A stretch of 64,000 nucleotides of DNA from Chara braunii (lineage: Eukaryota; Streptophyta; Charophyceae; Charales; Characeae), in NCBI GenBank assembly GCA_003427395.1, contig BFEA01000076.1, positions 2,629,358 through 2,693,357 of the forward strand, given 5' to 3'. The position numbers and the translations under genes are program-made. The notes beneath the pieces were generated by a model, which worked only from the letters and a program-made list of their open reading frames with translations, made no database searches and was not told the DNA's origin. Shown piece after piece: positions 21,945 through 33,506 of the stretch; the first letter of the stretch is position 1; every line of letters starts with the position of its first letter.

Positions 21945-22350
21945 TGGTTTTATCGGCGGTGGTGCGGAAGCACTGCCGAATTTTTGCAACGGCAGCCCTG
22001 GTTTTAACGGCGGTGGTGCGGAAGTGCTGCTAAATTTTTGCAGCGGCAGCCCTGGTTTTAACGGCGGTGGTGCGGAAGCGCTGCCGAATTTTTGCGGCCG
22101 CAGCTCTGCTTTTAACGGCGGTGGTGCGAAAGCGCTGCCAAATTTTTGTGGCCGCAGCTCTGGTTTTAACGTCGGTCGTGCGGAAGCCCTGCCGAATTTT
22201 TACGGCGGCAGACCTGGTTTTAACAGTGGTGGTGCAGAAGCGCTGCCGGATTTTTGCGGCGGTGGTTCTGGTGTTTACGGCGGTAGTGCGAAAGCTCCAC
22301 CGAATTTTTGCAGCGACAACACTTATTTTAACGGCAGACGTGCGGAAGCG
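21945..22350 (+). repeat. 54-bp minisatellite (Z 5' LTR)
   Basis: Seven to eight units of 54 bp, each with GCGGAAGCGCTGCCGAATTT and TGCGGCGGCAGC. Because 54 is a multiple of three, several frames stay open on both strands (224 codons at 21742-22416, plus; 223 at 22030-22701, minus). Open length is therefore weak evidence for coding. The 3' LTR copy carries a stop in the plus frame. Confidence 0.9.
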
Positions 22351-22580
22351 CTGCCGAAACTTTTTTGCAGCAACGACATTGATTTCACGGCGGTGCCAAC
22401 AGTATTTTTGCACTAAGCGGCGACTAGATATTGGCTCAGGGAAGGTGCCGCTGAAGTAGTAGTGCATTCTGAAGTGACATGAGCGTGACACCACAGTAAC
22501 ACAGTGGCACCGAAGGGCGAGTGACGGTAACGTGAAGGCGCCATCAGACTTTTGAGAAGTAACAGTGATTGTGAAGGTGT

Positions 22581-24527
22581 TGTGGAGCGCATCGGTCCGG
22601 CTCTGCACAAGGCAGCGCGGGACCCTCCCGGCCGCGTCACGCAGGAGTCGCGAATATTTATGGAGCTTCCGCAAGCCGCTCCGCTCGAGTGCGCCAGCCA
22701 TACCTCTCGCGAACCCCTACGACAGGATAGGGTCTACGCGAGGCACGACTTACCTCCACCTTACGGGAGTTGTCACCTCCCTTCGGTGGGCGTATCCCCG
22801 CCGAGCTACCAGTCCACAATACGAAAGCTAATCAGCTGCAATCGCAGAGGTGGACCAGCCGAGGGCGTTTCTCGTTCGCTGTAGCATACGGGGTACGCGC
22901 GGTAATACGCCTCTATCGGACCCACACGCGAACTGACATCTTGGGGGCCTGAGGTCCCAAGCGCGACCCGTCGCCGGTCAACTAGGACGCATCCTACACT
23001 CCACGCGCACACCACTCTAAAGAACATAAAAATAAAAACACGCACACGTACATATACACGAAACGACACAGAACAAACAACGCGACAACACTCCTAGTCC
23101 CTTAGTAGCCTTCCCATAACTCTCCGATGCGGAAATCGGATAGGCAACGCGCGCGAAACTTAGTATAAAACTGTGCGGACGCAGAGCTAACTCATATCGA
23201 CTCGCAATGCAAGCATACGCAAGCAGTCGCAATGATGGCGTACTATGTAGTACCCATACTTGTGCGGTCCTCGTTAATCTCGAGGGTCGCATTCGACACT
23301 CAAGTATCGACGGACACGAGCCTTGAGGGATTGATCTCTTGACGCTGGACAACCGCCAAGTGCGGTTGAAAACCACACTCTCTTCTGCACCCTGCGGGAA
23401 AGTGGGTGGTACACAGGTTCATACCTGTGGTGGCAATCGTCTTCTATTGCCCTGGAGACCAGCTCTATCATCCAGGGTCTGGAAAGAAGTCAAGGGGTTT
23501 GACTTTGACAGCTGCCACGGACTACAACTTCCAACTAGAAAAATTAACAAGCAAATTCAATCAAAAACAAATAATCAATCATCTCGATACTCATATGTGA
23601 AATCAGAACTTGAGATAGAAATAAAGAAAGGGAAGTATGCAGATCGTGCGACACATGGTTGTCATTCTCACTGTCTCCAAAGTATGGTTCATATACCAAG
23701 CTCCAAAAATACTAACCTGCATAAAACATAGGCACACACAATAGCCACATTGCCATACACCAATGTGGTCAACTTTATTGTTCCCTATAACTCACATCAC
23801 GCCTCACACAGTCAAGCCCCAGTCATAGTTCAACTTTCCAAAAATCTCATAAGTTCTTTATAATGGCCATTTAAAAGAAGTCCGGTTAAAACCCTCAAAG
23901 AAACATATCAAATCTCAGGGCTAAGGCAATCAAGTTGAGATACAGGTGTAAGCAAAGTTGTGTCGTGAGCCGACGATCAACCAACCGACCTGTTATCAGT
24001 GATAACAGAAGATGATCCTCATGGGATGAAGTTGAAATCCAAATCCTCGATCGAGTGTCCAAAGAAGGCCTGTATCATAAGACAGGTCAATGCCCAAACT
24101 AAGTCATCAGTGTATGGAGAACAAATCCTCATACCGCGCTCTTACTCAAAATTTGTCTGATAACTAAGTCTACGTCTACCTCCAAGCCAATGCCCAAAGA
24201 AAGGTAGACTCATGGCAGAATCTCCCCCATACAGAATGGATCACTAGAATCGCCACCTATCATAATATAATCCAACTCGGCAGCGCTTCCCGTAGGAAAA
24301 ATGCCTTCTCATAATTCATATCAGCCTAAATATGAAAACATAAATAATCTTCAACTTTCCAAAGTCAAATTTTGTCTAACTCCTTGAATTAGCAAAAAAC
24401 AGGGCAACACTCCCTGCAAAAAAGGAGGTTTTCCAGATTTTTACTAAGCCAAAAAGTCAGAAACGTTGGACCCTGAAAAGACAAAATCTGACTAACTCCT
24501 TGGTTTTGTAGAAATTTTCAGCAGTGT
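22581..24527 (-). mobile_element. Giant LTR-like unit copy C/D, 3' part (D)
   Basis: On the minus strand this runs from the GCTGCCGAAATTT repeat at 24527 to the element end at 22581 (...GCGCTCCACA). It continues exactly where part C stops at 32905; copy B is inserted between them. It contains the conserved 3' domain seen in A, B and E (about 23530-22590), with the sequence TGTCAAAGTCAAACCCC and the terminal GATGCGCTC block. Flanks of the complete C/D unit are GTGT (22577-22580) and ATGT (37930-37933), a decayed 4-bp duplication. No genes. Confidence 0.8.
24265..24527 (-). repeat. GCTGCCGAAATTT repeats in part D
   Basis: Two to three diverged units on the minus strand, including GCAGCGCTTCCCGTAGG (24281-24297, plus). 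The last unit is cut at 24527 by the start of copy B. Confidence 0.75.
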
Positions 24528-24538
24528 TGTCGGCGCGA

Positions 24539-24556
24539 ATACCCTTACAAGGGTAT
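24539..24556. repeat. 18-bp palindrome near giant-LTR start (copy B)
   Basis: Identical ATACCCTT-AC-AAGGGTAT at the same offset from the element end as in copy A. Confidence 0.9.
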
Positions 24557-25412
24557 CCGCTCTGGTTTTTGCAAGTGACAGAAAATAAGTTTTGTTCAAA
24601 ATTTGAGTACACTGCACGAGTCGCGGTTGTGTTTTGTTCACAATGACTGAAAATAAGTTTTTTTCAAAGTGTGTGTGGGCGCGCAGTTTTGAGGCGCGCG
24701 TGATGATTTTTATTCTTGATGCTATGGAGTCGGCGTTTCCGCCGACAAAATTTTTGGCTTTGATTAAAACTAGGAAAAGTTTTTTTTTTATTATTGAAGT
24801 GACCATGATACATCTGCGTTCATACGGCATGCGTCATCGGAAGTGGTGTTCCGTTGGGCAGTAATTCGGGTGTGCGAGAGAAAGTAGAAACCAAGCGGCG
24901 ACCTCCGCGCGGTAGATGCGAGAGGTTGACAGTCGTGGACGGAGCCAGGACCTATGAGCGGCGGACGTCATAGGTCGGCAGTCGTGAGCTTGGTCCGTAG
25001 GCAAAGGAGTAACCTTGATGTATTTTGGTAGGCCCGCGTGCCGTGTGGCAACAACTTATATTGAATTTTGCAGTAGTCTGTCTCAACCTTGGGTACTAGC
25101 ACTATTGGTAACGACATTGGACTTTCAAAGCAGAGGGACGAGGATCGAGGGCGGTGGCCAGCGACGATGGAGCATTGGAACGATTGAAGATACTGAGGGG
25201 TTGAGGGTCCGACGGGGCTATCCCCCATGTGTTTTTTGTCGGCCCATCCGTGGGTCCGGTCGGCAGAACTGAAAGGGGCACCAACGATTTCCCTTCCCCA
25301 AAGCGCGAGTTCCCGATGCTCGTATTTTTACTTTTTATTTTTATTTTTTAGTTGCCGGTCCCGTTTCTGGGACATGGCGACAGTGCTGGTACCGGAGTTC
25401 TGTGCGGGGAAA

Positions 25413-25477
25413 GCGGGCATAGCTCAATTGATGCGCCCATGAACTGTTGAAACCATGGACCGAGGAGTTTAACGTGC
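25413..25477 (+). repeat. Degenerate tRNA-like segment in copy B
   Basis: GGGCATAGCTCAATTGATG resembles a Pol III A box. About 45 nt later a weak B-box remnant (GAGGAGTTTAACG) appears. It is a diverged duplicate of the segment at 26116. No cloverleaf holds, so it is not a functional tRNA. Confidence 0.4.
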
Positions 25478-26115
25478 GTGCGAGCCGGTGGGTGATTAGC
25501 CCACGCGGCGGGAGGAACCTGAGTATCGGGGGCCATCTCCAGGTGCACCGTCCGCCAACCGCGATTTGTTTTGAAAGGTTTGAGTAGGAGTATGCCCGTC
25601 GGGGCCCGTGAGGGGTAGGGTCGGAAGTACAGATTTTGTTGAAGTCCCAGAGGTACCATTTGTGTGCCCATTTGTCAGCGGAGTGGGTCGCCGCAAGGCA
25701 AGGGAAATGCCCTATTTATTTATTTTGTTTATTTTCCTACTTTTATTATTTTTTTATTTTCTCCGAGAATTGGTGAAAATCCGTTCACGAGTTCTTGCAT
25801 AAATCTGACAGGGCCACATGTCCCATCTGAATAGGTACAACACTATGACCCGAACCATGCTCATTGGGGCCTGGCAGGTGGTGAACGAGGCGTGAGCACA
25901 AAGGGGGCCAGGGGCACTGCGGTGGAGGCCCACAACGATACTGATCTGCAAATCGTCCGTCAGACCAGGCCGTTGAGTAGCGGGTTCCCTCATAGGTTTT
26001 CCCTCGGGATAGCGGAGCTGTAGAACAGCCTTACTGCGCAACTGTGAGACCATACACTGCGGGAGGGGGACTGTTGAGACCCCTGCACCTGGTCCCAGGG
26101 CTGGCCAGGCAGAAA

Positions 26116-26184
26116 GGGCCTAGCTCAGTTGGTGCAATCATAAACTGTTGAAATACAGCCCTGAGTTCAAGCTCCACTAGAAGC
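26116..26184 (+). repeat. tRNA-like segment with A and B boxes in copy B
   Basis: GGGCCTAGCTCAGTTGGTG fits an A box (TRGCNNAGNNGG) and GAGTTCAAGCTCC resembles a B box (GTTCRANNC), about 45 nt apart as in a tRNA. Acceptor and T stems do not pair fully. It looks tRNA-derived, either a Pol III promoter inside the LTR or an old SINE or primer remnant. Confidence 0.5.
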
Positions 26185-26228
26185 GGGTGAGTGGAACGTT
26201 GCAGTAATGAATTACCTGGGGTTGGTCA

Positions 26229-26608
26229 GTTCAATAATGGTATCTGCAAGCCAGGACCCGTGCCGTGGTCCTTCGTGACATCAGTTAAAATTGGAACGAT
26301 ACAATGAAGGTTGGCAAGGCTCTGCACATGTAAATAGTCGACTGGCCTTTCCCCACTATTTAAAGCGGCCGAACGGGCTGAAACAGGTCGACTCCGTCCC
26401 TGTCTCTTATACACATCTAGATGTGTATAAGAGACAGGTTCAATAATGGTATCTGCAAGCCAGGACCCGTGCCGTGGTCCTTCGTGACATCAGTTAAAAT
26501 TGGAACGATACAATGAAGGTTGGCAAGGCTCTGCACATGTAAATAGTCGACTGGCCTTTCCCCACTATTTAAAGCGGCCGAACGGGCTGAAACAGGTCGA
26601 CTCCGTCC
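26229..26608. other. Assembly artefact: 171-bp duplicate around mate-pair adapter
   Basis: 26229-26399 and 26438-26608 are identical. Between them is the 38-bp adapter at 26400-26437. One copy and the adapter should be removed; the true sequence runs straight through. Confidence 0.95.
26400..26437. other. Nextera mate-pair junction adapter (contamination)
   Basis: CTGTCTCTTATACACATCT directly followed by its reverse complement: two Tn5 mosaic ends joined head to head, the circularisation junction of Nextera mate-pair libraries. It is not biological sequence here. Confidence 0.98.
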
Positions 26609-29550
26609 AGTTCCACGTGACGCTGTCAAAAGCGCTAGAGCTACCAAGGTGCGAGGTGGAGAACGGAATGAAGAGGGGGAAGAGCACAGGGAGTTGACGA
26701 AGGAAGAAGAAGAAGTAGAGGGGAACCCGCTACCGATCGTGTTCCTCGTGGTGGTCACACTGCTGCGGATGGCGAGCACCCTGCTCCTCGTGATCATCAT
26801 CTTCATACTCGATGCTACTTGGTGTCGCGCCCATCTTCGAGCTCACATACATAGAAGAGAAGGCCGTGCTCGTAGTGACCGCGCTGCTGATTCGTGGCGA
26901 TTACGTTGCCGCTCCCGACCGTTATCTCCCTGCTGGCGGTCGTCCTCCCGCCTGTAGCAACGGATGCTTGCTTTGCTGATAAGTTTCGAGTGAACCTGGT
27001 CAGGACGCAGGCGAAATGCATTAGCAAGAACGCGGCGGGGAAGGAACGGAGATGGCGAAGGGAAATATTGACAGCTCGCTCGAATTGTGATAGAACTAGG
27101 CAAAGAGGGAGTCTACGTGGGGGTTTTGAGGGTTGGCGAGCCCGAATCTGCGGTCAGAATAAGGCGGGAGTTAGTAAAAGAAGAGTTAGAGAAGGAATAG
27201 ATTGCGCAGAAGGAGTTGAGAAAGGCAGTGAAGAAGGAAAGCCAGGTGGAAGTTGTTGTTCCTCGATCATTTCTTGACCGATTTGGACAAACCAATATGC
27301 TATCCGGGGGTTTCGAGACGCAGCGAACACGATGGCAGTGTGAGAATTGCCTATAGACCAGTGGTTTGGCCGGGGTCAGTACTAAAAGCTGCGCCCAGGA
27401 CTGAAGCTTTCTTTTGAAGTATAAAAATGTGGTGAATCTTCCTGTGTTTTAGGGGAAGATCCATTCTCATTTCACACGTTTTACTAGTGAATGAATCGCG
27501 ATTCAGCCCTGTATAGCTGGCAGCAATCCCGACGGCATCCGACTTGGTAGTGTTCGTAGGTGGCAGCCATCCTGGTATTCATGGTGCTCGTCGGACCACG
27601 TTCGTGCTCGCCTCGATGTTGCTGCCCCGTGCGTTCAATTCGCGGTCGTGGTCCTGATCATGTGCATCATCTCCCTCAGCCACGTGACCTCAAGGTTGTT
27701 GTGTCTATTGTCTTTTCGGAGTTCCGCTAGCGAACTGGTGGAGGTACTGCGGGAGAGCGTGGGAAACCGGGAAGGAGAAAAGGAATGGGCGCTTACCCCG
27801 AAAAACTGGTGATGAAGGAGGAACCGAAAGTCGGGTCGAGGGAGAAGGCTACCGGGGGTATGAAGGGAAGTGGAACGTACCTGGGCGTATTCGGGCGATA
27901 GATTCATTCTCATTTTTGTACTTTGGTGAGTAGCGGAACGAGACGTGTGACTGTGTTCCTCCTGATAGTCACCGTTGTTCGGTGGTAATTTACTATTGTC
28001 CCGGTGGTCGGCTCCCGCGTCATTATAATCCATTCGATGCTCGTCCAAGCAAGCTTCGCCATTGATGTTCCTCGTCGTCTGAACGGGTGGTTGGTATAAG
28101 AGAGAGAGAGAGAGGGAGAGGGGAACCTACCTGGCAAGCCGGTCGTGCGGGGAGAAACCAATAGTCGAGCTACGTGCCAAACGGACGGGCCGTCCTTAGC
28201 TGGTGGAGTGATTTTGTCCAGTTAGTTCAGTTAACGAACGGGATCTCGGCCTGCTAAAGCATAGCAACTCGTGACAGATTAAGGGCTCTTTCTTGATTCT
28301 ATGGGTGGTGAGGTTCAGTTCTACCACTGTTTGTTGTGCTTGACTACATCAGTACGGGCGGAGGCGGGCCAAGTGACCGAAGTGTAACAACCACCCTATG
28401 ACAAATCGCTGAGGCAAGTTGTTCTTGTATTTTGACCAGTTGTTGAGACAAGCATTGGTCGAGTTTTGTCGTGGATGCGTTGTGCTGAAAGGGAATGACT
28501 GAGTAAGTTACAGCTGCCTTTGGACGTGATGGGCTGCCGTCCTGCCGGAGGGCGCAGCTACTGTGTTCAGCGGTGACAAGTTGTTGCCGCTGCCGCATGT
28601 CTAAGTACTGGCTAATGCTAGCTTCAGCAGCCCTCGACTGCTGTCGGCTGAGGCCGAAGTATTGTTATCAGAGTGGGAGTATTTACTGTGGCCGGATTTT
28701 TTATTAGCGATACTTGTGCTAGGGGTTGGGAGTTGTTGAACTGCTGGGAGTTCGGGATTGGTGCGGCACCTTCAACTGGCCAGTTCTGAGTCTTACGGTC
28801 AACTGGTGCAGCAGACTATTTTGCGGACGGTGGAACGCTGTGTTTTTGACTGCTGGTGGGCCACTGCTGGTTGAAGAGCTGTATCGGCGGACCTCTGGAG
28901 GTATGGCGCAGTGTTGCTGTGGAGGGCGTTGTTCCTCACTGAGCGCCACTACTGTGTAGGGCGCTGTTCCTCACTGTGCACCGCTATAGTTCCTCTTCAC
29001 AAGGGGGTTACAACTGCTTGGAGGTCTGTCTGGGGACTCGTGTATTGCGTTCCAGCCGTGATTCTGACCATCCTATACTGCGATTTCCTCGCCATCATTG
29101 CGGGGCCCTCAAGCGATTGAACATAACAAGGCCCTCTCCCGCGAGTCTGAGCGCACCTCTTTTGTATCTCGAGTGTCTGAAACCTCTCTTGTTGTCTCTC
29201 TTACTCTTAAGTCTAGTCCTGTTCTGAGGGGAAGGCGGCAGGCGGGATTGCAACCCGTAGGTCCGCAGCAAGACCTTGTGGGAGGTCCACCCACCGATTG
29301 CGGGAGCTCTACCGGAGCCCAGGCGGGGTTCTGGAGGCAAGGAACTTCAGGTGTAACTTCCGTTTGATGTGTATCTGAACATAACTATGACAGGTTATTA
29401 CTTCTTTATGTATGTCAGGACTTGTTTTGTGAAAGGCTAAATAAACAAATATATATAAGAGTTCAAATAAACTTTGAGTGAATTCAGACAAAGGAATTGG
29501 GGGAAGGTGGGAGAAAGGTGTTTTGCGTGCTTCGACCGGGTCAACCCAAG

Positions 29551-30800
29551 ACTGAGCTCCTCTAAGTTGATGTGGGCTCAGTGCTATGTTTATTTAATGT
29601 TTGTTGGGCTACCTGAATTAACTTTCTGGGACTGGGCCTATCGTAAGTTGGACGGACCAATCAATGTCTCTTTTGGGGGTTTGTGAACAGGCGGATGGGC
29701 ACCTTAAGTTGGGAGGACTCAAAATCTTGATGTTTCTTTTTGGTTGCTGAAAGCAGAGCTGGGGATATTCTAAGTTGTGTAGACCCAGTTCTGTGTGTGT
29801 TTTCTTCTGAGGGGGGCAGAGGCATAAGACTAAGTGTACCCCTAAGTTCGGGCGGCTTAGCCATAAGCTGTGAGCGTAATGGTCAAATGAAAGTATAAAA
29901 TTTGATACATATATTATATGAACTTATATTATCTGGCAGTCCGGGCACCCTAAGTTGGGAAAACCAGTCAGTAAGTCAGGTAGAACAAAAAGAAAAGAGA
30001 AACAAATGAAGACTATAAAGTGAAGGTAATCCGGGCAGGCTGAGCGTACCCTTAAGTTAGGGCGGTTCAGTCTTATGCTCGTGATAATATAAAAGAGCAG
30101 AGAGTTAGTATAAATCTTCTTTTATTTTTCCTTTTAAACACAAGGCAAGATTGGATGTCTCCCTAAGTTGGGTAGGTCTGGTTATCTGTCTAACAAAAGA
30201 CAAAAATATAAAGTTTGTGCAAGTATAGCAATGGTTGTTCTCTTATATTGTCGTTGCGGAGACTAAGCGTACCCTTAAGTTAGGGCGGCTTAGCCATACG
30301 TCGTTTGTAATTGTTCAGGCGTACCCTTAAGTTAGGGCAGCCTGGTCATATTGTCTTATGTACCTAAAAATTGTTTAGGCTAGCTAGGCGTACCCTTAAG
30401 TTAGGGCGGCCAACTGATATGCCCTTGTCGTTGATGTTGTGTAGGATGGACGTACCCTTAAGTTAGGGCGGTCTGACCTTTTGTCGTTCGTACTTGTTTT
30501 AGGCAGGTTAGACACACCCGTAAGTTGGGGCAACTTAATCCTATGCCTTATGTAACTTTGTCTAAAGTTGACTAGGCATACCCTTAAGTTAGGGCAGTCT
30601 AGTTTTATGCTTCATGTCGTCAGTTAAGCAGAAGTCGGACGTACCCTTAAGTTAGGGCGGTCTGGACATATGTTTTATGACTAGAGTCGATGTTGTGTTG
30701 GATATACCCTTAAGTTAGGGCAGTCCAGTTGTGCGTACTTTTACTTGTTTACTTAGGCAGGTTGGACATACCCTTAAGTTAGGGCATTGTCTGATCGTAT
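29551..30800 (+). repeat. Stem-loop array B: TAAGTT hexaloop, inner stem mostly CCCT/AGGG
   Basis: About 17 units. Most have CCCT-TAAGTT-AGGG, where array A has CTA-TAAGTT-TAG, so the inner stem has changed on both sides. Outer stems differ but pair: ACTGAGC/GCTCAGT (29551-29557, 29576-29582), CTGGG/CCCAG (29759-29763, 29784-29788), CTAAG/CTTAG (29830-29834, 29856-29860), CTAAGC/GCTTAG (30263-30268, 30288-30293), CAGGC/GCCTG (30316-30320, 30340-30344), GACTAG/CTAGTT with one G.T (30570-30575, 30599-30604). Position within the unit equals array A. Confidence 0.87.
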
Positions 30801-31139
30801 GCCATAAGGAAGGGGGACATACAAAGGAGGAGGAACTGAGTAATCTAACGAACTACTTGGGTCAAACTAATGTGGGATTGTGAGAAATGTTTGTTTATGC
30901 ATGCTTGTAGGCTCTCGATACTCGCCAAGTGCTGGAGCCATAGGTAGATGAGATGGATGATGGGAGGGAGAGCTTAGGATAAAGATAGGACTGACCTTAC
31001 TTGAAGATAAAATTGATGATAACTCACGATACCATCTTCTGGAAGGGAACGTGTAAACTATCTTCAATCCTAACTATCAAGCAAGTGTCAGAAGTTAGTC
31101 CCAAATATAGTTTTGCTTTGGCTTTTTGTTTTCAGCTTT

Positions 31140-31380
31140 GTATAAATCTTAACAACCTCCTGTTCCTGCGGGAAGCGCTGCCGATATTTCTACAAATCTG
31201 AAAGAGTTAGTTATTTTTGGACTCATAGAAATTCTGAGAAGGCACTTTTCCTACGGGAACCGCTGCCGAAATTTTGTACAATTTGGAGAGTTAAATTATT
31301 TTCAGCTAGGAGAAATCTAGCAACCCATCCTATTTAGGGGATATGTTGCCGAAATTTCTTATATTTTTAAATAAACATTA
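31140..31380 (+). repeat. GCTGCCGAAATTT repeats (copy B)
   Basis: Three shortened units with cores at about 31177, 31262 and 31345, each preceded by a TTCC-TNC-GGGAA-type hairpin or its remnant. Same position relative to the stem-loop array as in copy A. Confidence 0.75.
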
Positions 31381-32904
31381 GAGGTTAGTTAGGAAGGTAG
31401 GATTACTTTTTAAATCACCCAAGCACGGCTTGGGTACTGGCCTGTGCAACATTGCAGGTCATCTTTATTCAGACTGATTCAAGGCTTGACTAGCTTCAAG
31501 ATGATCCTACGAGCACATCTTCTGTTATCCTTTGATAACAGGTCGATTTCCGGCTCAACTATAATTCACTCTCGCTGCTCAACCTAAAGGCCTTAGCCCC
31601 TGTGGGTTGAAATGTTTTTTTTGGGTTTCAACCCGTACTTTATTCAATGGCCATTTAAAAAGGACTGAGGGTTTTATTATGGAAGGTTGGACAAAGGTTG
31701 GGGTTTGTGTGGATAAGGCAAAGGGGTGTGAGTGCAGAGAATGGTTGAAGTTGACCCCGTGTAGTGCGTGCTCTGTTGATGTGGATCTTTGATGTGATTA
31801 CAGGTATGTTTTGTGAATTGAAATCCAGACTTGGTTTTTCGTATGATTATATAAATATATTTGAAGGAAGCCACATCGTGATTGTGAGAGTGATTGTCTC
31901 CCTTCTCATAGTTTTTGTATCATGTTTCTTGTGCCTCCACGACTCATTGAGGCCGTGCGTAGTGATTGATTAAGTTTTGCATCGAGAGAAAAGGGAGACC
32001 TCTTTTTAGCTTTTGCTTTTTAGAATTAGTATGGTTGGACGTTGTAGTCCGTGGCAGCTGTCAAAGTCAAGCCGCTTGATCTCTGGCCGCCACGACAGCT
32101 TGGAGTTGTCTACTCAACCCCTCTGCATAGGGCGCAGAAGCGGGTGTGGTCTTTAACCGCGCATGGCGGTTGCCTAGCGTCAAGAGATTAACCCCTCAGG
32201 GCGCTTGTTAGCCGACACTCGAGTGTCGAACGTGACCCTCAAGATTATCGAGGATCGCGCGATTACGAGTACTACATAGCACTCCATCAGTGCGAGTGCT
32301 CGCATGTGCACGCATGGCTGGTCAATATGAGAAGGCCATGCGCCCGCCCAACTTTTTATGCTAAGTTCAACGAGCGAGGCCTATCTGACTCTTGCTTCAG
32401 AAGGTTATGGGTCGGATACTGAAGGGACTAGGAGTATTGTTGTATTGTTGTATTGTCCTGTTTTTGTATGTGTGTGAGGATTGTGGTGTAACGCGTGGTG
32501 TGTGCGATGCGTCCTAGTCGATCGGCGTCGAGTCGCGCTTGGGACCTCAGCCCCCCAATGCGTCGGTTTGCGTGCGGGTTCGGTTTTGGACGTTTGACCG
32601 CGCGTGCCCCCTATGCTACAGCGAACGAGAAACGTCCTCGAATGGGCCACCTCTGCGATTGCATACGAAAAGCCTTCGCATGTGGTTCAGTAGCTCGGCG
32701 GGGATACGCCCATCCAAAGCATAGTGACAGCTCCCGCAGGTACAGGTAAGTGGTGCCTCGCGTTACCCTGTCCTGTCATAGGAGCTCGTGAGAGGTACGG
32801 CTGGCGCACTCGGCCGGAGTGGCAAACGCTCTCCGTGACAAGTCCTGCCAAATCCTGCGTGACGCGGCCGGGACGGTCCCCGTGCGGGACCGATGCGCTC
32901 GACA

Positions 32905-33150
32905 ACGCTTCCCGTAGGGAAAGTAGCTTACCAAAATTTATACAAAGCTAAGTTCTGAATTTAAAATGAGGTCCAATTTTGTCAACTCCCTGAATTAGTA
33001 AAAATTTGGGCAACACTCCCTTTAGAAAAGGAGGTTTTCCAGATTTTTAATAAGCCAAAAAATCAGAAATGTTGGACCCTGAAAAGACCAAATTTGACTA
33101 ACTCGGTTTTGTAGAAATTTCGGCAGCGCTTCCCGCAGAGAAAGTGGCTT
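32905..33150 (-). repeat. GCTGCCGAAATTT repeats in part C, cut by copy B
   Basis: Two to three diverged units on the minus strand, e.g. GGCAGCGCTTCCCG at 33121-33134 (plus). The outermost unit is truncated at GGGAAGCG, exactly at the copy B end (32904/32905). Confidence 0.75.
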
Positions 33151-33506
33151 ACCAAGATTTATACAGCACCAAGTATAATAAAAGATCCCATTTCCCATTT
33201 CTTATATTAAAAAAAAATAAAAAAAAATCCCAAAAAATACAGAGATTGACCAAAAAAATCCTAAAAAATGCAGAGTAAAAAAACTTAGTTTCATAAACTA
33301 ACTCTTATGGCTCTAGCACGTGGCGAGCATCTAAAGCAACTACCTGTCAAACTGAAACTCAGACCAAGTAGTAATCTCACTCAGTCACATGCAAGGCCAA
33401 ACCACAAAGGCAAGTACTCTCACCAGCCCAAAGTCAACCTTATCAAACAATAGTTCATGATCTTTCAATGATTTATCCCTTTATACCCTGCTTACATAAG
33501 GCATAA

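Larger units (their letters stand above)
19909..22580 (+). repeat. Element Z 5' LTR, first part (5'-truncated)
   Basis: Matches 43546-46182, part of the Z 3' LTR, in the same order. It is interrupted at 22580 by the giant LTR copy C/D and resumes at 37930: the sequence GAAGGTGT | TGTGCCAAGCG split here is continuous in the other LTR at 46173-46195. At least ten short perfect hairpins occur in 20048-21621. A 54-bp minisatellite follows at 21945-22350. No conserved coding region. Confidence 0.85.
24528..32904 (+). mobile_element. Giant LTR-like unit, copy B (~8.2 kb after artefact removal)
   Basis: Begins TGTCGGCGCGAATACCC like copy A and ends ...GATGCGCTCGACA. Internal block order matches A: palindrome, GC-rich part, tRNA-like parts (25413, 26116), purine-rich part, the segment with GCGGGATTGCAACCCGTA (29246), stem-loop array (29551-30800), GCTGCCGAAATTT repeats (31140-31380), conserved 3' domain (about 32030-32904). 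It sits in a GGGAAGCGCTGCC motif of copy C/D; flanks GTGT (24524-24527) and ACGC (32905-32908) both fit decay of GCGC. It includes a 209-bp sequencing artefact at 26229-26437. No coding region found. Confidence 0.83.

Noticed and set aside
21742-22416. 224-codon plus ORF and overlapping minus ORFs as a Gly-rich protein gene
   Set aside because: The 54-bp period keeps several frames open on both strands, and the homologous copy at 45.5 kb has a stop. No codon-level constraint is visible.
26116-26184. Functional tRNA gene
   Set aside because: Box-like motifs are present, but acceptor and T stems do not pair and no anticodon stem-loop is convincing.
26400-26437. Insertion-sequence ends or a Tn5-type transposon
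   Set aside because: The exact head-to-head mosaic ends with no transposon between and duplicated flanks identify a library adapter.
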